NCBI GenBank assembly: GCA_021730635.1
Contig: JAJNNC010000001.1
Coordinates: 248,001-312,000, forward strand
Length of the DNA stretch: 64,000 nucleotides
Source of the DNA: Catalimonadaceae bacterium JC749
GTDB lineage: Bacteria > Bacteroidota > Bacteroidia > Cytophagales > Cyclobacteriaceae
Direction of reading: 5' to 3'
The notes under the pieces were generated by a model. That model had not been told where the DNA came from, ran no database searches, and worked only from the letters and a program-made list of their open reading frames with translations. This document shows, piece after piece, positions 1 through 9,128 of the stretch. The position numbers and the translations under genes were made by a program. Within the stretch, counting starts at the first letter, position 1; each line of letters starts with the position of its first letter.

Positions 1-1
1 G

Positions 2-319
2 AATATGAAGAGCATTGTGTATAACCTTGTCTCCAATGCTATCAAGTACCGCCATGCAAACAGAAAACCAAAGGTTAAGATTAGCTGTAAGCAAGAACGT
101 GATTTTGTGGAGCTGACAGTGGCAGATAATGGTTTAGGTATACAGAAAGCAGACCAAGACAAAATATTTGCCATGTTCAAGCGATTACACAGCCATGTAG
201 AAGGCACAGGCATTGGTCTCTACATTGTCAAAAAAATGGTAGACAGCGCAGGAGGTCGTATTCAGGTGGAAAGTGAAATCGGAAAAGGCTCCACGTTTAG
301 CCTATATTTTAGACATTAA
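2..319 (+). CDS. Sensor histidine kinase, C-terminal ATPase domain (5' truncated by window edge)
   Basis: The open frame enters from the left edge, so only the last 105 or so residues are present. They form a HATPase_c domain: the N box (NLVSNAIKY) at the start, the G1 box (VADNGLGI) in the middle, the F box (IFAMFKRLH) and the G2 box (GTGIGLYIVKKMV), ending with the usual GSTFSLYF strand. This ATP-binding half would phosphorylate a histidine lying upstream of the window. The sensor part and any partner regulator cannot be seen. Family assignment is secure; the signal is unknown. Confidence 0.9.
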   Translation, partial: NMKSIVYNLVSNAIKYRHANRKPKVKISCKQERDFVELTVADNGLGIQKADQDKIFAMFKRLHSHVEGTGIGLYIVKKMVDSAGGRIQVESEIGKGSTFSLYFRH

Positions 320-544
320 ATGATTTTTTACTGACAAATAGACGCTTAAACTTCCTTTAACAGTAAGGTTATGTAGCAAATAGCCTGGAAAAGCAGAGGG
401 TGATCCCATCACCAACTTTATCCATATCCATAGATATCTATGGCAAGTGCTGCAAGTGGCCCATCACATCACAATAGCAGAAAGGCTTGCAAAGCCCTGG
501 CAAGTAGCATCTGAACCTTGTAATTAAAAAAAATAGTTTAACCG
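320..544. other. Non-coding gap with a 16-bp perfect palindrome
   Basis: No credible coding sequence is seen between the kinase tail and the integrase relic. The stretch holds a perfect 16-bp palindrome, CCATAGATATCTATGG, at 428-443. No terminator with a clear U-tract follows the kinase gene. Confidence 0.5.
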
Positions 545-953
545 TTTGGTTCATGGCGGCAGGAAAACAGAATAATTTTGCTCCAAGCAATAGTAGCCAA
601 GGTATGTCTGGCTATAGGAAAGGTGAGTTTTTTATAAATACCACAGACATCCGCAATTTCTTTTAAATAGGCGTTAAGCTTTTGATTAGAAATGACCGGT
701 AATAATTTGCCTTTATTAACCGACTCGGGATGGTCTTCGTATTTTTTTAATAATGGCCATAGCAGGAGGAAGCAGTGGCATATTAGAATAAACACCCGTT
801 TTTTTACGTCCGGCAATAAGCCAGTACTCCCCGTCATTGCCTTTGGAAACGTCTCTCCAGGTAAAGCTTGTAAACATCAGCGGAAGCCCATCCGGTATAA
901 CAGTAGAAGACAAAAATATCCTTACCGGATTTGTTTATTTTAGTTTTGTTCAA
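545..953 (-). pseudogene. Tyrosine recombinase (integrase) remnant, frameshifted and truncated
   Basis: Read leftward, three frames give consecutive pieces of a Bacteroidota-type tyrosine recombinase. The first frame (from about 953) gives a DIFVFYCYTGWASADVYKL segment. The second continues with TWRDVSKGNDGEYWLI, RKKTG and MPLLPPAMAII. The third gives KKYEDHPES, LLPVISNQKLNAYLKEIA, CGIYKKLTF and the ARHTLAT box that holds a catalytic arginine. At least two frameshifts separate the pieces. The sequence after the ARHT box no longer resembles the family, so the final histidine and the tyrosine nucleophile are missing, and the N-terminal arm-binding and core-binding parts are absent too. It cannot make an active enzyme. 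It lies just past the 3' end of a tRNA-Ser gene, the usual place for an island integrase. Confidence 0.8.
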
Positions 954-1119
954 CTAAGAGAAAAGAGCAAATGAATAGTTCATAGTTCACAAATTTAGGT
1001 AGCCCTGTTTTCAGCAAAAAGTTACTAATAAAAATGCAAATGTTTGCTTATCAGCTTTTGCAAAATTCGGTTACCTATTTATAGAAATAAGCAATAGGTG
1101 ATTAAAAAATATAAAGCAC

Positions 1120-1160
1120 AAAAAATAAAAACCCCCTCAAATACTAAAATTTGAGGGGTT
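1120..1160 (-). terminator. Rho-independent terminator of tRNA-Ser
   Basis: CCCCTCAAAT (1133-1142) pairs perfectly with ATTTGAGGGG (1149-1158) around a 6-nt loop. On the minus strand the stem is followed by a run rich in T (complement of 1116-1132), as expected for a terminator of the tRNA gene just upstream on that strand. Confidence 0.85.
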
Positions 1161-1184
1161 CTGATACTAACTGAATCTTCGATG

Positions 1185-1269
1185 CAGAGGGTGAGGGATT
1201 CGAACCCCCGGTACCTCTCGGTACAACGGTTTTCAAGACCGCCGCGTTCGACCGCTCCGCCAACCCTCT
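1185..1269 (-). tRNA. tRNA-Ser (anticodon UGA)
   Basis: The minus strand folds as an 85-nt class II tRNA. The acceptor arms AGAGGGT and ACCCTCT are perfectly complementary, followed by discriminator G. The anticodon stem is CGGT/ACCG with loop CTTGAAA, giving anticodon TGA (serine). A long variable arm (GTACCGAGAGGTAC) is typical of tRNA-Ser, and the T-arm carries GGTTCGAATCC. No CCA is encoded. A terminator follows, and an integrase relic lies beyond it. Confidence 0.97.
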
Positions 1270-1369
1270 GTATGAGTGATCTTGTAATTTAGGAGTGCAA
1301 ATGTATATGTTTTCTGCTTCTTTGCCAAAAGGTTTTATTAAGTTTTGTTATTTTTTGTTAGCCCCCTTT

Positions 1370-1777
1370 CTAAAGAAAGTAAGGATGCAGCAGTGCCAGC
1401 ATTTTCTGTGGCGGTCGGCAGGGTTTTTTAGTATCTGCCCGCATAAAAACCAATTTTGTTTCGCCTTCATGCACCAGCTTCCCCTTTTCATTATAGATAT
1501 GATAATAAAAGGTAATTTTGGCTGAAGGCATTTCTTTAATTGTCACTTCCACACTGAGCAGATCGTCATAGACAGCCGGTTGGTGGTAATAAGAATGATT
1601 TTCCAATACAGGCATCATAATTCCCTCTTCCTCCAATTGTCTGTAACTCATGCCCAGCCTGCGCAATGCTTCTACACGGGCCACTTCAAAATAAGAAGCA
1701 TAATTTCCATAATATACATATCCCATCTGGTCTGTTTCTCCATACCTTACCCTTAGTTGAACTGTATGCTTATACAT
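1370..1777 (-). CDS. Acyl-CoA thioesterase, YbgC/FadM hotdog family
   Basis: This 135-residue protein has the single-hotdog fold of 4HBT thioesterases. The signature RYGETDQMGYVYYGNYASYF near residue 10-30 contains the conserved aspartate and the MGxVYYxNY core, followed by the long central helix (EVARVEALRRLGMSYRQLEE). Such enzymes hydrolyse acyl-CoA thioesters in the cytoplasm; substrate length cannot be told from sequence. The gene starts 9 bp after the stop of mltG, so the two are likely co-transcribed. The length is normal for the family. Confidence 0.88.
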   Translation of the reverse strand: MYKHTVQLRVRYGETDQMGYVYYGNYASYFEVARVEALRRLGMSYRQLEEEGIMMPVLENHSYYHQPAVYDDLLSVEVTIKEMPSAKITFYYHIYNEKGKLVHEGETKLVFMRADTKKPCRPPQKMLALLHPYFL

Positions 1778-1786
1778 AAATCAGAC

Positions 1787-2821
1787 TTAATTATAGATTC
1801 CCGCTTTGCTTAAAGCCTGTTGATATTTTCTGGCATTAGCCATATGGGTTTGCAAATTGGTAGAAAAGTTATGATAGCCTGAAAAATCTTCTTTAGCACA
1901 CATATACAGGTATTTATGATCCTCATGATGCAATACAGCATCTATTGAGGTGATGGAGGGCAACCGAATAGGACCCGGAGGAAGTCCTGTGTATTTATAA
2001 GTGTTATAAGGGGAGTCTATTTCTTTATGTTTATCCAACACTCTTTTGATGGTAAAGTCTTGTGCGGCGAATACCAGTGTGGGATCCGCTTGCAAAGCTA
2101 TATTTCTGTTTAGCCTGTTAATATACAGACCTGCCACCCTAGGGGCCTCATCCACCTTGTTTGTTTCAGACTCCACAATAGAAGCCAGGACAGAAACTTC
2201 AATGGGTGTCATATCAATCGCTTCTGCTTCAGACAATCGTTGCTGATTCCAGAAGCGCTTATACTCCTGGTGCATCCGTTTGAAAAGATCTTCTTCTGTT
2301 GTAGTCCAGAAAAACTCATAGGTATTAGGAATAAACATACACATAATGTTGTCCTCACTAAAACCATATTGGCTGATCAAAGCGGAATCATTGAGCATAC
2401 TTTCAAATTTAGCGGCATCTGCTTCCAGATTTTCGCAGAGACGCTCGGCTAATTCATGTTTTAAACGTATATTATTGAAAGTAATATTAACCGGTTCCTG
2501 CTTGCCAGACCGTAATAACCGAATGGCTTCCAGATTACTCATATCTTTTGTTAGCAAATACCGTCCGGGTTTTATAAATTGATCGTACTTCATCAATTTG
2601 GCGAGGAAACTGAAAGAAAGTATATCCTGTACGTAGTTTTCCTCGTTTAACGTTTGTTGTACGTCAGAAAAAGTAGAACCAGTAGGGATTAGCAATATTT
2701 TATCTTGCTGATCCACTAACAGATTGGGGACCTTTAAAGTCTGATATGCGTAGAAGGAAAATGAAACTGCTAGAACAGTAATGATGACTATTAGAACAAT
2801 AAATATTTTTTGCCTTTTCAT
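1787..2821 (-). CDS. mltG: Endolytic murein transglycosylase MltG
   Basis: The 344-residue protein has one N-terminal membrane helix (about residues 5-27) followed by a LysM-like segment (LLIPTGSTFSDVQQTL) and the YceG/MltG catalytic domain. That domain shows the family signatures LASIVESET (catalytic glutamate), NRLNRNIALQADPTLVFA, YNTYKYTGLPPGPI and the C-terminal YMCAKEDFSGYHNFS. It sits in the inner membrane and cuts nascent glycan strands in the periplasm, limiting chain length. It is the first gene of a two-gene unit with the thioesterase. Length and domain order are ordinary. Confidence 0.95.
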   Translation of the reverse strand: MKRQKIFIVLIVIITVLAVSFSFYAYQTLKVPNLLVDQQDKILLIPTGSTFSDVQQTLNEENYVQDILSFSFLAKLMKYDQFIKPGRYLLTKDMSNLEAIRLLRSGKQEPVNITFNNIRLKHELAERLCENLEADAAKFESMLNDSALISQYGFSEDNIMCMFIPNTYEFFWTTTEEDLFKRMHQEYKRFWNQQRLSEAEAIDMTPIEVSVLASIVESETNKVDEAPRVAGLYINRLNRNIALQADPTLVFAAQDFTIKRVLDKHKEIDSPYNTYKYTGLPPGPIRLPSITSIDAVLHHEDHKYLYMCAKEDFSGYHNFSTNLQTHMANARKYQQALSKAGIYN

Positions 2822-3000
2822 AACAGTTGCAAAATTATTAATTTGTCTGAGAACCTCATTTTATGATTTATACTTTTATCGGGAATCAACTGTGATGTAA
2901 GATATCCACTATAAAATAAAATTGTGTTTACACAACACTGTTTACCATCTGAATGGTTTAATAATAGAGAATTTTTAGATGTAATTTAAAGATAAGATTT

Positions 3001-3630
3001 ATGAAAGCTGAACTTATTAAAATCCACCCTGAAAATCCTGAGCTAAGGAAAATTGATAAGGTAGTATCCATATTAAAAAAAGGAGGTGTTGTGATATACC
3101 CCACTGATACTGTTTATGGCATAGGGTGCGATATTTTTAACCAGGAAGCTGTGGAGAGGATATGCCGTATAAAGGGAATGGATTGTGAAAAGAATAGCTT
3201 ATCTTTTATTTGCTATGACCTGAGTGATATTTCAGAATATGTAAAGAGCCTGGATACCCCTGTGTTTAAACTCATGAAAAAAACGCTGCCTGGGCCTTAC
3301 ACTTATATTCTCAATGCTAGTAACAAAGTGCCTAAGATGATTGCTCCCAAGAGAAAAACAGTGGGTATCAGAATTCCTGATCATAATGTTCCTCGTCTTC
3401 TAGTGAAACGCTTGGGCCATCCCATTATCACTACTTCTATTCGCGATGAAGACGAAGTGATTGAATACTCTACGGATCCGGAGCTGATTTATGAAAAATT
3501 TAAGGACTTGGTTGACATCGTCATTGACGGTGGCTATGGAAATAATATAGCTTCTACGGTGGTGGATTTTACCAATGGTGAGGCAGAAGTTGTCAGAGAA
3601 GGGCTGGGCACTTTGGAGCCATTTAGCTAA
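3001..3630 (+). CDS. YrdC/Sua5-fold protein, YciO/TsaC-like (threonylcarbamoyl-AMP synthase family)
   Basis: The 209-residue protein is a single YrdC-like domain. The nucleotide-binding signature GGVVIYPTDTVYGIG lies near residues 29-43, then KKTLPGPYTYIL and KRKTVGIRIPDH, and the usual ending STVVDFT. TsaC/Sua5 members make threonylcarbamoyl-AMP for the t6A modification of tRNAs reading ANN codons. The segment after ICRIKG is GMDCEKNSLSFI rather than the standard TsaC basic motif, which resembles the YciO branch whose role is less certain. It overlaps nothing; a WbqC-like gene follows immediately. Confidence 0.85.
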   Translation: MKAELIKIHPENPELRKIDKVVSILKKGGVVIYPTDTVYGIGCDIFNQEAVERICRIKGMDCEKNSLSFICYDLSDISEYVKSLDTPVFKLMKKTLPGPYTYILNASNKVPKMIAPKRKTVGIRIPDHNVPRLLVKRLGHPIITTSIRDEDEVIEYSTDPELIYEKFKDLVDIVIDGGYGNNIASTVVDFTNGEAEVVREGLGTLEPFS

Positions 3631-3631
3631 G

Positions 3632-4285
3632 ATGATGGAACCCAACAGAGGCCACGAGGTTCTCATTGACTTACACTATTTTCCTTGTATAGAATATTTT
3701 GCCCGTATTTTGGATTTCGATAAGATCCTTATTGAAATCAACGAGCATTATGTGAAGCAAACATATAGAAACCGTTGTTATATACCAATAACAAACAAAA
3801 TACAATCTCTTACCGTACCTGTATTAAAGGGGTTGGGAAAAACAAAAGTGAAGGATGTGAAAATTGCCTACCACCAAAACTGGCAGGATCATCATTGGAG
3901 GACTATTGCTTCAGCGTACGGTAAGGCTCCCTTTTTCGATTTCTTTGCTAGTGAGTTTCATGACATTTTGTACAGAAAGTATGTGTTTTTAGTGGACTTA
4001 AACCTGAATCTACTGACAAAATGTCTGGACTTTCTAGGTATGAAAAATAAGCAACTTCTGTTGACTAATGAGTACTTGGCATCGCCTGAGAAACAGATAG
4101 TTGACCATAGAAACACAATCAATCCGAAAAAGAACACACCTGATAATCGTTTTTTCAAGCCGACATCTTACAATCAGGTTTTTGGCAAAGACTTTGTACC
4201 TAATGTAAGTGTAATAGATTTACTATTTTGTGAGGGTTCTCGTGCCAATTATATTATAAATCGCTCAATATCTTACAAAAGTTGA
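3632..4285 (+). CDS. WbqC-like family protein
   Basis: Recognisable WbqC-family features include the N-terminal LHYFPCIEYFARIL segment, the NRCYI and LTVPVL strands, and the YHQNWQDHHWRTIASAYGKAPFF core with the following FFASEFHDILY. WbqC-like proteins are found in polysaccharide biosynthesis loci; their biochemistry is not settled to my knowledge. The frame is open upstream to 3575, but that part overlaps the preceding gene. The tandem ATGs at 3632 and 3635, directly after the stop codon at 3628-3630, are the likely start, giving about 217 residues. This suggests translational coupling with the YrdC-fold gene. Confidence 0.8.
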   Translation: MMEPNRGHEVLIDLHYFPCIEYFARILDFDKILIEINEHYVKQTYRNRCYIPITNKIQSLTVPVLKGLGKTKVKDVKIAYHQNWQDHHWRTIASAYGKAPFFDFFASEFHDILYRKYVFLVDLNLNLLTKCLDFLGMKNKQLLLTNEYLASPEKQIVDHRNTINPKKNTPDNRFFKPTSYNQVFGKDFVPNVSVIDLLFCEGSRANYIINRSISYKS

Positions 4286-4306
4286 ACAAATGTGTAAGAT
4301 GCGGTG

Positions 4307-4336
4307 TTGATTTCTAGTACAAAATTTATATCTTGC
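4307..4336 (+). promoter_or_regulatory. Candidate Bacteroidota-type promoter of clpC
   Basis: TTG at 4307-4309 and TATCTTGC at 4329-4336 are separated by 19 nt, close to the TTTG-N19-TAnnTTTG pattern of Bacteroidota promoters. The match at the -7 element is imperfect. It would give a leader of roughly 60 nt before the clpC start at 4403. Confidence 0.35.
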
Positions 4337-4402
4337 TGCAAAGCAAAACACGATATAAACTCTCACTTTTACCAAATCACTTATTATTAATTCCTTGGTA
4401 AT

Positions 4403-6940
4403 ATGGAAGCTAAATTTTCAAATAGAGTAAAAGAAGTAATCTCACTAAGCAGAGAAGAAGCTCTTCGACTTGGTCATGATTATATTGGAACAGAACATTT
4501 ACTGCTAGGCATGATTCGGGAGGGAGAAGGAGTGGCAGTAAGTCTATTAAAAAAACTTGGGGTTTCTTTAGATGAGCTTAGAGCTGCTGTCGAACAAGCT
4601 ACCAAGGGAACAGCTACAGGAAATGTAAAGAACCTAGCTAATATTCCTTTAACACGGCAATCAGAAAAAGTACTTAAAATTACTTACCTGGAAGCTAAAA
4701 TTTTTAAAAGTCAGTTGATAGGCACAGAGCACCTGCTTCTTTCAATATTAAGAGATGAAGACAATATTGCTACTCAGATATTAGAGAAGTTTGATGTTAA
4801 TTATGATGTTGTAAAAGAATTACTTGAATATCAAACAGAGCATCCTATGGCTTCGTCAGATACAGATGACAGTGACGAGGATACTTCCCGGATCTTTGGA
4901 GGAAGCTCTAGTTCCGGAAGAGAATCAAAGAGTTCTGAAAAGTCTAGAACACCCGTACTGGACAATTTCGGACGAGACTTGACTAAACTGGCAGAGGAAG
5001 ATAAGCTGGACCCTATTGTAGGTAGAGAAAAAGAAATTGAGCGTGTTGCCCAGATTCTTAGTAGAAGAAAGAAAAACAACCCCATACTGATCGGAGAGCC
5101 TGGCGTAGGAAAAACAGCTATCGCTGAAGGGCTAGCCTTACGTATTGTTCAGAAAAAAGTATCCAGAGTCCTCTTTAACAAGAGAGTAGTTACCTTGGAT
5201 CTGGCTTCTTTGGTAGCTGGCACTAAATACAGAGGGCAGTTTGAAGAGCGTATGAAGGCCGTGATGAATGAGATTGAAAAGTCCCCGGACGTTATCTTAT
5301 TTATAGACGAATTACATACTATTGTAGGAGCTGGCGGTGCTTCTGGCTCGCTAGATGCCTCTAACATGTTCAAACCGGCTCTAGCAAGAGGTGAAATCCA
5401 ATGCATTGGAGCTACTACGCTGGACGAATATCGCCAGTACATTGAAAAAGACGGGGCCCTGGCCAGAAGATTTCAAGTAGTAATGGTTGATGCTACTTCC
5501 CCAGAAGAAACGCTACAAATCTTAAATAATATAAAAGATAAGTACGAAAGCCATCACCATGTAAACTTTACCCAGGAAGCCCTGGACGCTTGTGTGAAGC
5601 TATCCGACCGTTATATCAGCGACCGTTTTCTGCCTGATAAAGCCATTGATGTGATGGATGAAGCAGGAGCACGGGTACACATCAATAATATTCATGTACC
5701 TGACGAAATCGTCAAACTGGAAGAAGCCATTGAAAATATCAAAATAGAAAAGAATCGGGTGGTGAAAAGCCAGAAGTATGAGGAAGCTGCGCAACTTCGA
5801 GATCGGGAGAAAAAGTTGATCGATCAATTGGAAGCGGCTAAACAGAAGTGGGAGGAAGAAACCAGGACCAAACGATACACAGTACATGAAGAAAATGTGG
5901 CAGAGGTAATTGCTATGATGACTGGCATTCCTACCAAGCGTGTCGCACAAAACGAAAGCTCTAAGCTTTTAGGCATGGCTGAAGAACTGCAAGGTAAAGT
6001 CATTGGTCAGGAAGAGGCTATAAAGAAACTGGTGAAAGCTATACAAAGAACCAGAGTAGGTTTGAAAGACCCACATAAACCTATTGGCTCCTTTGTTTTC
6101 TTAGGCCCAACGGGAGTTGGTAAAACAGAATTGGCAAAAGTGCTTGCCACCTATCTGTTTGACAAAGAAGACGCACTCATCAGAATAGACATGAGCGAGT
6201 ACATGGAGAAGTTTTCTGTTTCCAGACTTGTGGGAGCACCTCCAGGCTATGTTGGATATGAAGAAGGTGGACAGCTTACTGAGAAAGTAAGAAGAAAACC
6301 CTACAGTGTAGTATTGCTGGATGAAATAGAAAAAGCCCACCCAGATGTCTTTAATTTGCTCTTGCAGGTTCTAGATGATGGCATTCTGACCGATGGACTT
6401 GGAAGAAGAGTAGACTTCAGAAATACCATCATCATTATGACCTCTAACATTGGGGCACGCGATCTTAAAGATTTTGGTGCTGGTATTGGGTTTGCTACTA
6501 AATCTAAAGAGGAAGGTATGGATGATTTAATGAAATCTACCATCCAGAATGCTTTGAAGAAAACATTTAGTCCGGAATTTCTCAACAGATTAGATGATGT
6601 TATTGTCTTCAATTCTTTGGGAAGAGAGCATATACATAAAATCATTGACCTGACGCTTAATAAGCTTTTTTCAAGAATCACAGCGCTGGGTTACAACATC
6701 GAGCTTACAGAGAAAGCGAAGGATTTCTTGGCAGACAAAGGGTACGACCCTCAATATGGCGCACGCCCTTTGAACAGAGCTATTCAAAAATACCTTGAAG
6801 ATGCTGTAGCAGAAGAAATCTTACGAGGCGAAGTTCAGCCTGGTGATATCATTCTGGCTGATTATGACGGGAAAAGCGAAGCGCTTAAACTTTCTTTGAA
6901 AAAAAAGAAGCTGGAAAAAGAGAAAAAAGAAGATAACTAA
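4403..6940 (+). CDS. clpC: ATP-dependent Clp protease ATP-binding subunit ClpC
   Basis: The 845-residue protein has the full ClpC architecture. Two Clp_N repeats (about 1-150, each with GTEHLLL) are followed by a serine/aspartate-rich linker, AAA domain 1 with Walker A GEPGVGKT near residue 231 and Walker B VILFIDELH, and a middle region with a UVR motif (about 446-480, KYEEAAQLRDREKKLIDQL). AAA domain 2 follows, with GPTGVGKT near residue 568 and VVLLDEIEKAH. The UVR segment separates it from ClpA and ClpB. It unfolds proteins and passes them to ClpP, which is not in this window. It is a single transcription unit closed by a strong terminator. Confidence 0.97.
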   Translation: MEAKFSNRVKEVISLSREEALRLGHDYIGTEHLLLGMIREGEGVAVSLLKKLGVSLDELRAAVEQATKGTATGNVKNLANIPLTRQSEKVLKITYLEAKIFKSQLIGTEHLLLSILRDEDNIATQILEKFDVNYDVVKELLEYQTEHPMASSDTDDSDEDTSRIFGGSSSSGRESKSSEKSRTPVLDNFGRDLTKLAEEDKLDPIVGREKEIERVAQILSRRKKNNPILIGEPGVGKTAIAEGLALRIVQKKVSRVLFNKRVVTLDLASLVAGTKYRGQFEERMKAVMNEIEKSPDVILFIDELHTIVGAGGASGSLDASNMFKPALARGEIQCIGATTLDEYRQYIEKDGALARRFQVVMVDATSPEETLQILNNIKDKYESHHHVNFTQEALDACVKLSDRYISDRFLPDKAIDVMDEAGARVHINNIHVPDEIVKLEEAIENIKIEKNRVVKSQKYEEAAQLRDREKKLIDQLEAAKQKWEEETRTKRYTVHEENVAEVIAMMTGIPTKRVAQNESSKLLGMAEELQGKVIGQEEAIKKLVKAIQRTRVGLKDPHKPIGSFVFLGPTGVGKTELAKVLATYLFDKEDALIRIDMSEYMEKFSVSRLVGAPPGYVGYEEGGQLTEKVRRKPYSVVLLDEIEKAHPDVFNLLLQVLDDGILTDGLGRRVDFRNTIIIMTSNIGARDLKDFGAGIGFATKSKEEGMDDLMKSTIQNALKKTFSPEFLNRLDDVIVFNSLGREHIHKIIDLTLNKLFSRITALGYNIELTEKAKDFLADKGYDPQYGARPLNRAIQKYLEDAVAEEILRGEVQPGDIILADYDGKSEALKLSLKKKKLEKEKKEDN

Positions 6941-6950
6941 CTAACAAAAT

Positions 6951-6980
6951 AAAAAGGTTGCCGATGGCAACCTTTTTTTA
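6951..6980. terminator. Bidirectional terminator between clpC and the vWA protein gene
   Basis: AAAAAGGTTGCC (6951-6962) and GGCAACCTTTTT (6966-6977) form a perfect 12-bp stem with a 3-nt GAT loop. A T-run follows on the plus strand and a T-rich run (TTTTTATTTTG) follows on the minus strand, so it can serve both convergent genes. Confidence 0.9.
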
Positions 6981-7005
6981 TGTCTTTTGATACACAAACA
7001 ACAAG

Positions 7006-9111
7006 TTAATAACTCCCCAAATACTTTCTGATTCCCCACTCTACAGTAACTAATAACATTAATACAAAAAACAACCATTTTAGATTAATGATAGGGAGGT
7101 ATGCCTCATTAGTATAAATTTTTTCTTTCACCTCTTGGTTACCTAATTCATCGGAAAGTGCATCCATATCGTCTTGTTGAAAAAATAATCCCCCGCTTTC
7201 CTCTGCTAACTGCCTAAGCATATTATGATTGGCGGTCAGGTCCAACGCTTCAATTTGCAAGCTTCTCACTGTAAACTCTCCGCCGCTGGTCAACGTTTGC
7301 CCTTCCAGATTGACAGACGCATTATATTGGTAAATTCCCTCAGATAAGTTACTAATCCGATAGCGTGTATTATTTTCGTTAGTTATGTAGGAAAAGTTTT
7401 TCTTTTTGCCCTCCTCATCTGTAATGATAAGATCAATTTTAACTCCAAATACCTGCTCATAGATGTCATTGTAAATCTCTGTTTCAAAAACAACAGGTTC
7501 AGAATCTTCAAACTCATTTTTCACAGGATATACCTTAAAGCGCCGCTTATCTTCTTTGGCCGATAAATACTGTGCTAATTTTGTAACCAGCCCATCAAAG
7601 GTTAGTGTATTTTCATATTTTGCATACTCCTGCAAGCGCCATTGCCATATGCCTTCTGCTAACAGAACAGCAGTTTTTTTGCCTTCTTCCTCTCCTACTA
7701 CTAATAAGGGTTTGCTGGTATTGACATTTCCTACTTTCTGATAAAGCAATGCTTCCGCCCTGTTCTTCAACTCAAGTTTGCCAAATGGCACAGTCAAAGG
7801 CAAGTATTCTTCCATGGTAGATTGATTCTCATTATCAAGTTGGAAACCACCAAAATCCCGGTTAAAAAAGGCGCTCACTTCATCAGTATCATTGTTTGTA
7901 TTATTGATCGTTATAACATCGTTTAGCTGGCTCAAAGCAAGCAAATCTGTCTGGCTGCCTACCACAAACCATCGTCCTTTGGCCTTTTCCAGGTATTCAT
8001 TTACCAGTGCAGAACTCACACCTTTACCGGGTAACTGGTGGAAAATTACCAAATCGTATTTTTCATCATTGATATCTTTACGATTGGCGGTTTCGTCTAC
8101 GCTTAACACTACCAGTTTCAATTCGTAATTCTTGTTACTTTCTACTGCCGATTTAATTGCTTTTATGTCAGGATGAGGCGCCTGGGCTATGAGCAATATC
8201 TTCTCTTTACCTTCTATAATCTCAATGTAAGCATGCCCATTATTGTTCTGCGCTGTAAATTCGGTGTCCTGGGGTTTTACTTGCACTATATAATGTTGCA
8301 TCCCCTCTTTATCCGCATCTAGTAAAAACTCTAGCGAATTCACTCCTTTGTTTTCGTTAAACTTAAGTTGCTTACTGGCTATTGCTTTACCCTGATTATT
8401 CACCGTAACCTCTACTGTTTGACCTTCAAATCCTGTATTAGCAATTTCAGCGACCAATGGAAATTTATTGCCCTGATAAGCGATTTTATTATAATACAAA
8501 GTTTTGACATTAATGTCTTGTTTAGGAACTGTATCTCCCAGCCCTATCGTGTTAATCGTAAACCGATAGGGATTATAGGTGGGTGAAATACCACGATTGT
8601 AGATTCCATCAGAGAATAATACAACAGAAGACAGATTTCTGCCTTCGTAGTCCGAAATAATCTCCCTTAATAAACCGTTGATGTCACTGCTGACAAAGTC
8701 AAAATCAATTGAATCTAAGGCTTCAGGAGATTCAAAACTTCTGTAGTCCAGCAAATATCCTTTTTCCTGAATTTCTTCTCCTATCTCTCTAACACTACTT
8801 TTTAATTGGTGAAGTGCTGAAGAGTCTGCTATAGCTGCAATAGAAGCAGAATTGTCTATGGCAAAAACAACCACTGGCTTCTCCAGCGTGTTTTTTATTT
8901 GTTTTATAAACGGCCCAACCAATAGAAGACATAATAGACTTACTAAAAAAAACCGTAAGGCTGATAAGGTATAATTAACACGCTTTCCCCAGATACTATT
9001 TTTAAATCTTTTGCTTTTAATATACAATAACATTGCATATAAAGCCCCTACCACTAAACAGGGAATGACCAACCAGGGAGAATTATCAAACAGAAAATGA
9101 ATTTGCTGCAT
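7006..9111 (-). CDS. Membrane-anchored protein with von Willebrand A-like domain
   Basis: The protein has two N-terminal membrane helices within about the first 80 residues, then a vWA-like domain starting VVVFAIDNSASI (a DxSxS metal-site motif) with VVLFSDGIYNRG further on. Long beta-rich regions resembling extracytoplasmic Ig-like domains follow, and a final membrane helix (LKWLFFVLMLLVTVEWGI) closes it. This layout resembles large BatA-like membrane proteins of Bacteroidota, of unknown exact role. The frame is open back to 9210, but that would overlap the end of fabG. The ATG at 9109-9111, giving MQQIHFLF just before the first helix, is the likely start (701 residues, 17 bp after fabG). 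Confidence 0.75.
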   Translation of the reverse strand: MQQIHFLFDNSPWLVIPCLVVGALYAMLLYIKSKRFKNSIWGKRVNYTLSALRFFLVSLLCLLLVGPFIKQIKNTLEKPVVVFAIDNSASIAAIADSSALHQLKSSVREIGEEIQEKGYLLDYRSFESPEALDSIDFDFVSSDINGLLREIISDYEGRNLSSVVLFSDGIYNRGISPTYNPYRFTINTIGLGDTVPKQDINVKTLYYNKIAYQGNKFPLVAEIANTGFEGQTVEVTVNNQGKAIASKQLKFNENKGVNSLEFLLDADKEGMQHYIVQVKPQDTEFTAQNNNGHAYIEIIEGKEKILLIAQAPHPDIKAIKSAVESNKNYELKLVVLSVDETANRKDINDEKYDLVIFHQLPGKGVSSALVNEYLEKAKGRWFVVGSQTDLLALSQLNDVITINNTNNDTDEVSAFFNRDFGGFQLDNENQSTMEEYLPLTVPFGKLELKNRAEALLYQKVGNVNTSKPLLVVGEEEGKKTAVLLAEGIWQWRLQEYAKYENTLTFDGLVTKLAQYLSAKEDKRRFKVYPVKNEFEDSEPVVFETEIYNDIYEQVFGVKIDLIITDEEGKKKNFSYITNENNTRYRISNLSEGIYQYNASVNLEGQTLTSGGEFTVRSLQIEALDLTANHNMLRQLAEESGGLFFQQDDMDALSDELGNQEVKEKIYTNEAYLPIINLKWLFFVLMLLVTVEWGIRKYLGSY

Positions 9112-9128
9112 AGCACATATGATATAGT

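Noticed and set aside
1295-1525. 76-codon plus-strand frame after tRNA-Ser
   Set aside because: It overlaps the 3' half of the thioesterase gene on the other strand and has no recognisable product.
2830-2837. Exact minus-strand TAnnTTTG element before mltG
   Set aside because: It lies only about 8 bp before the start codon and has no TTTG partner at the right distance.
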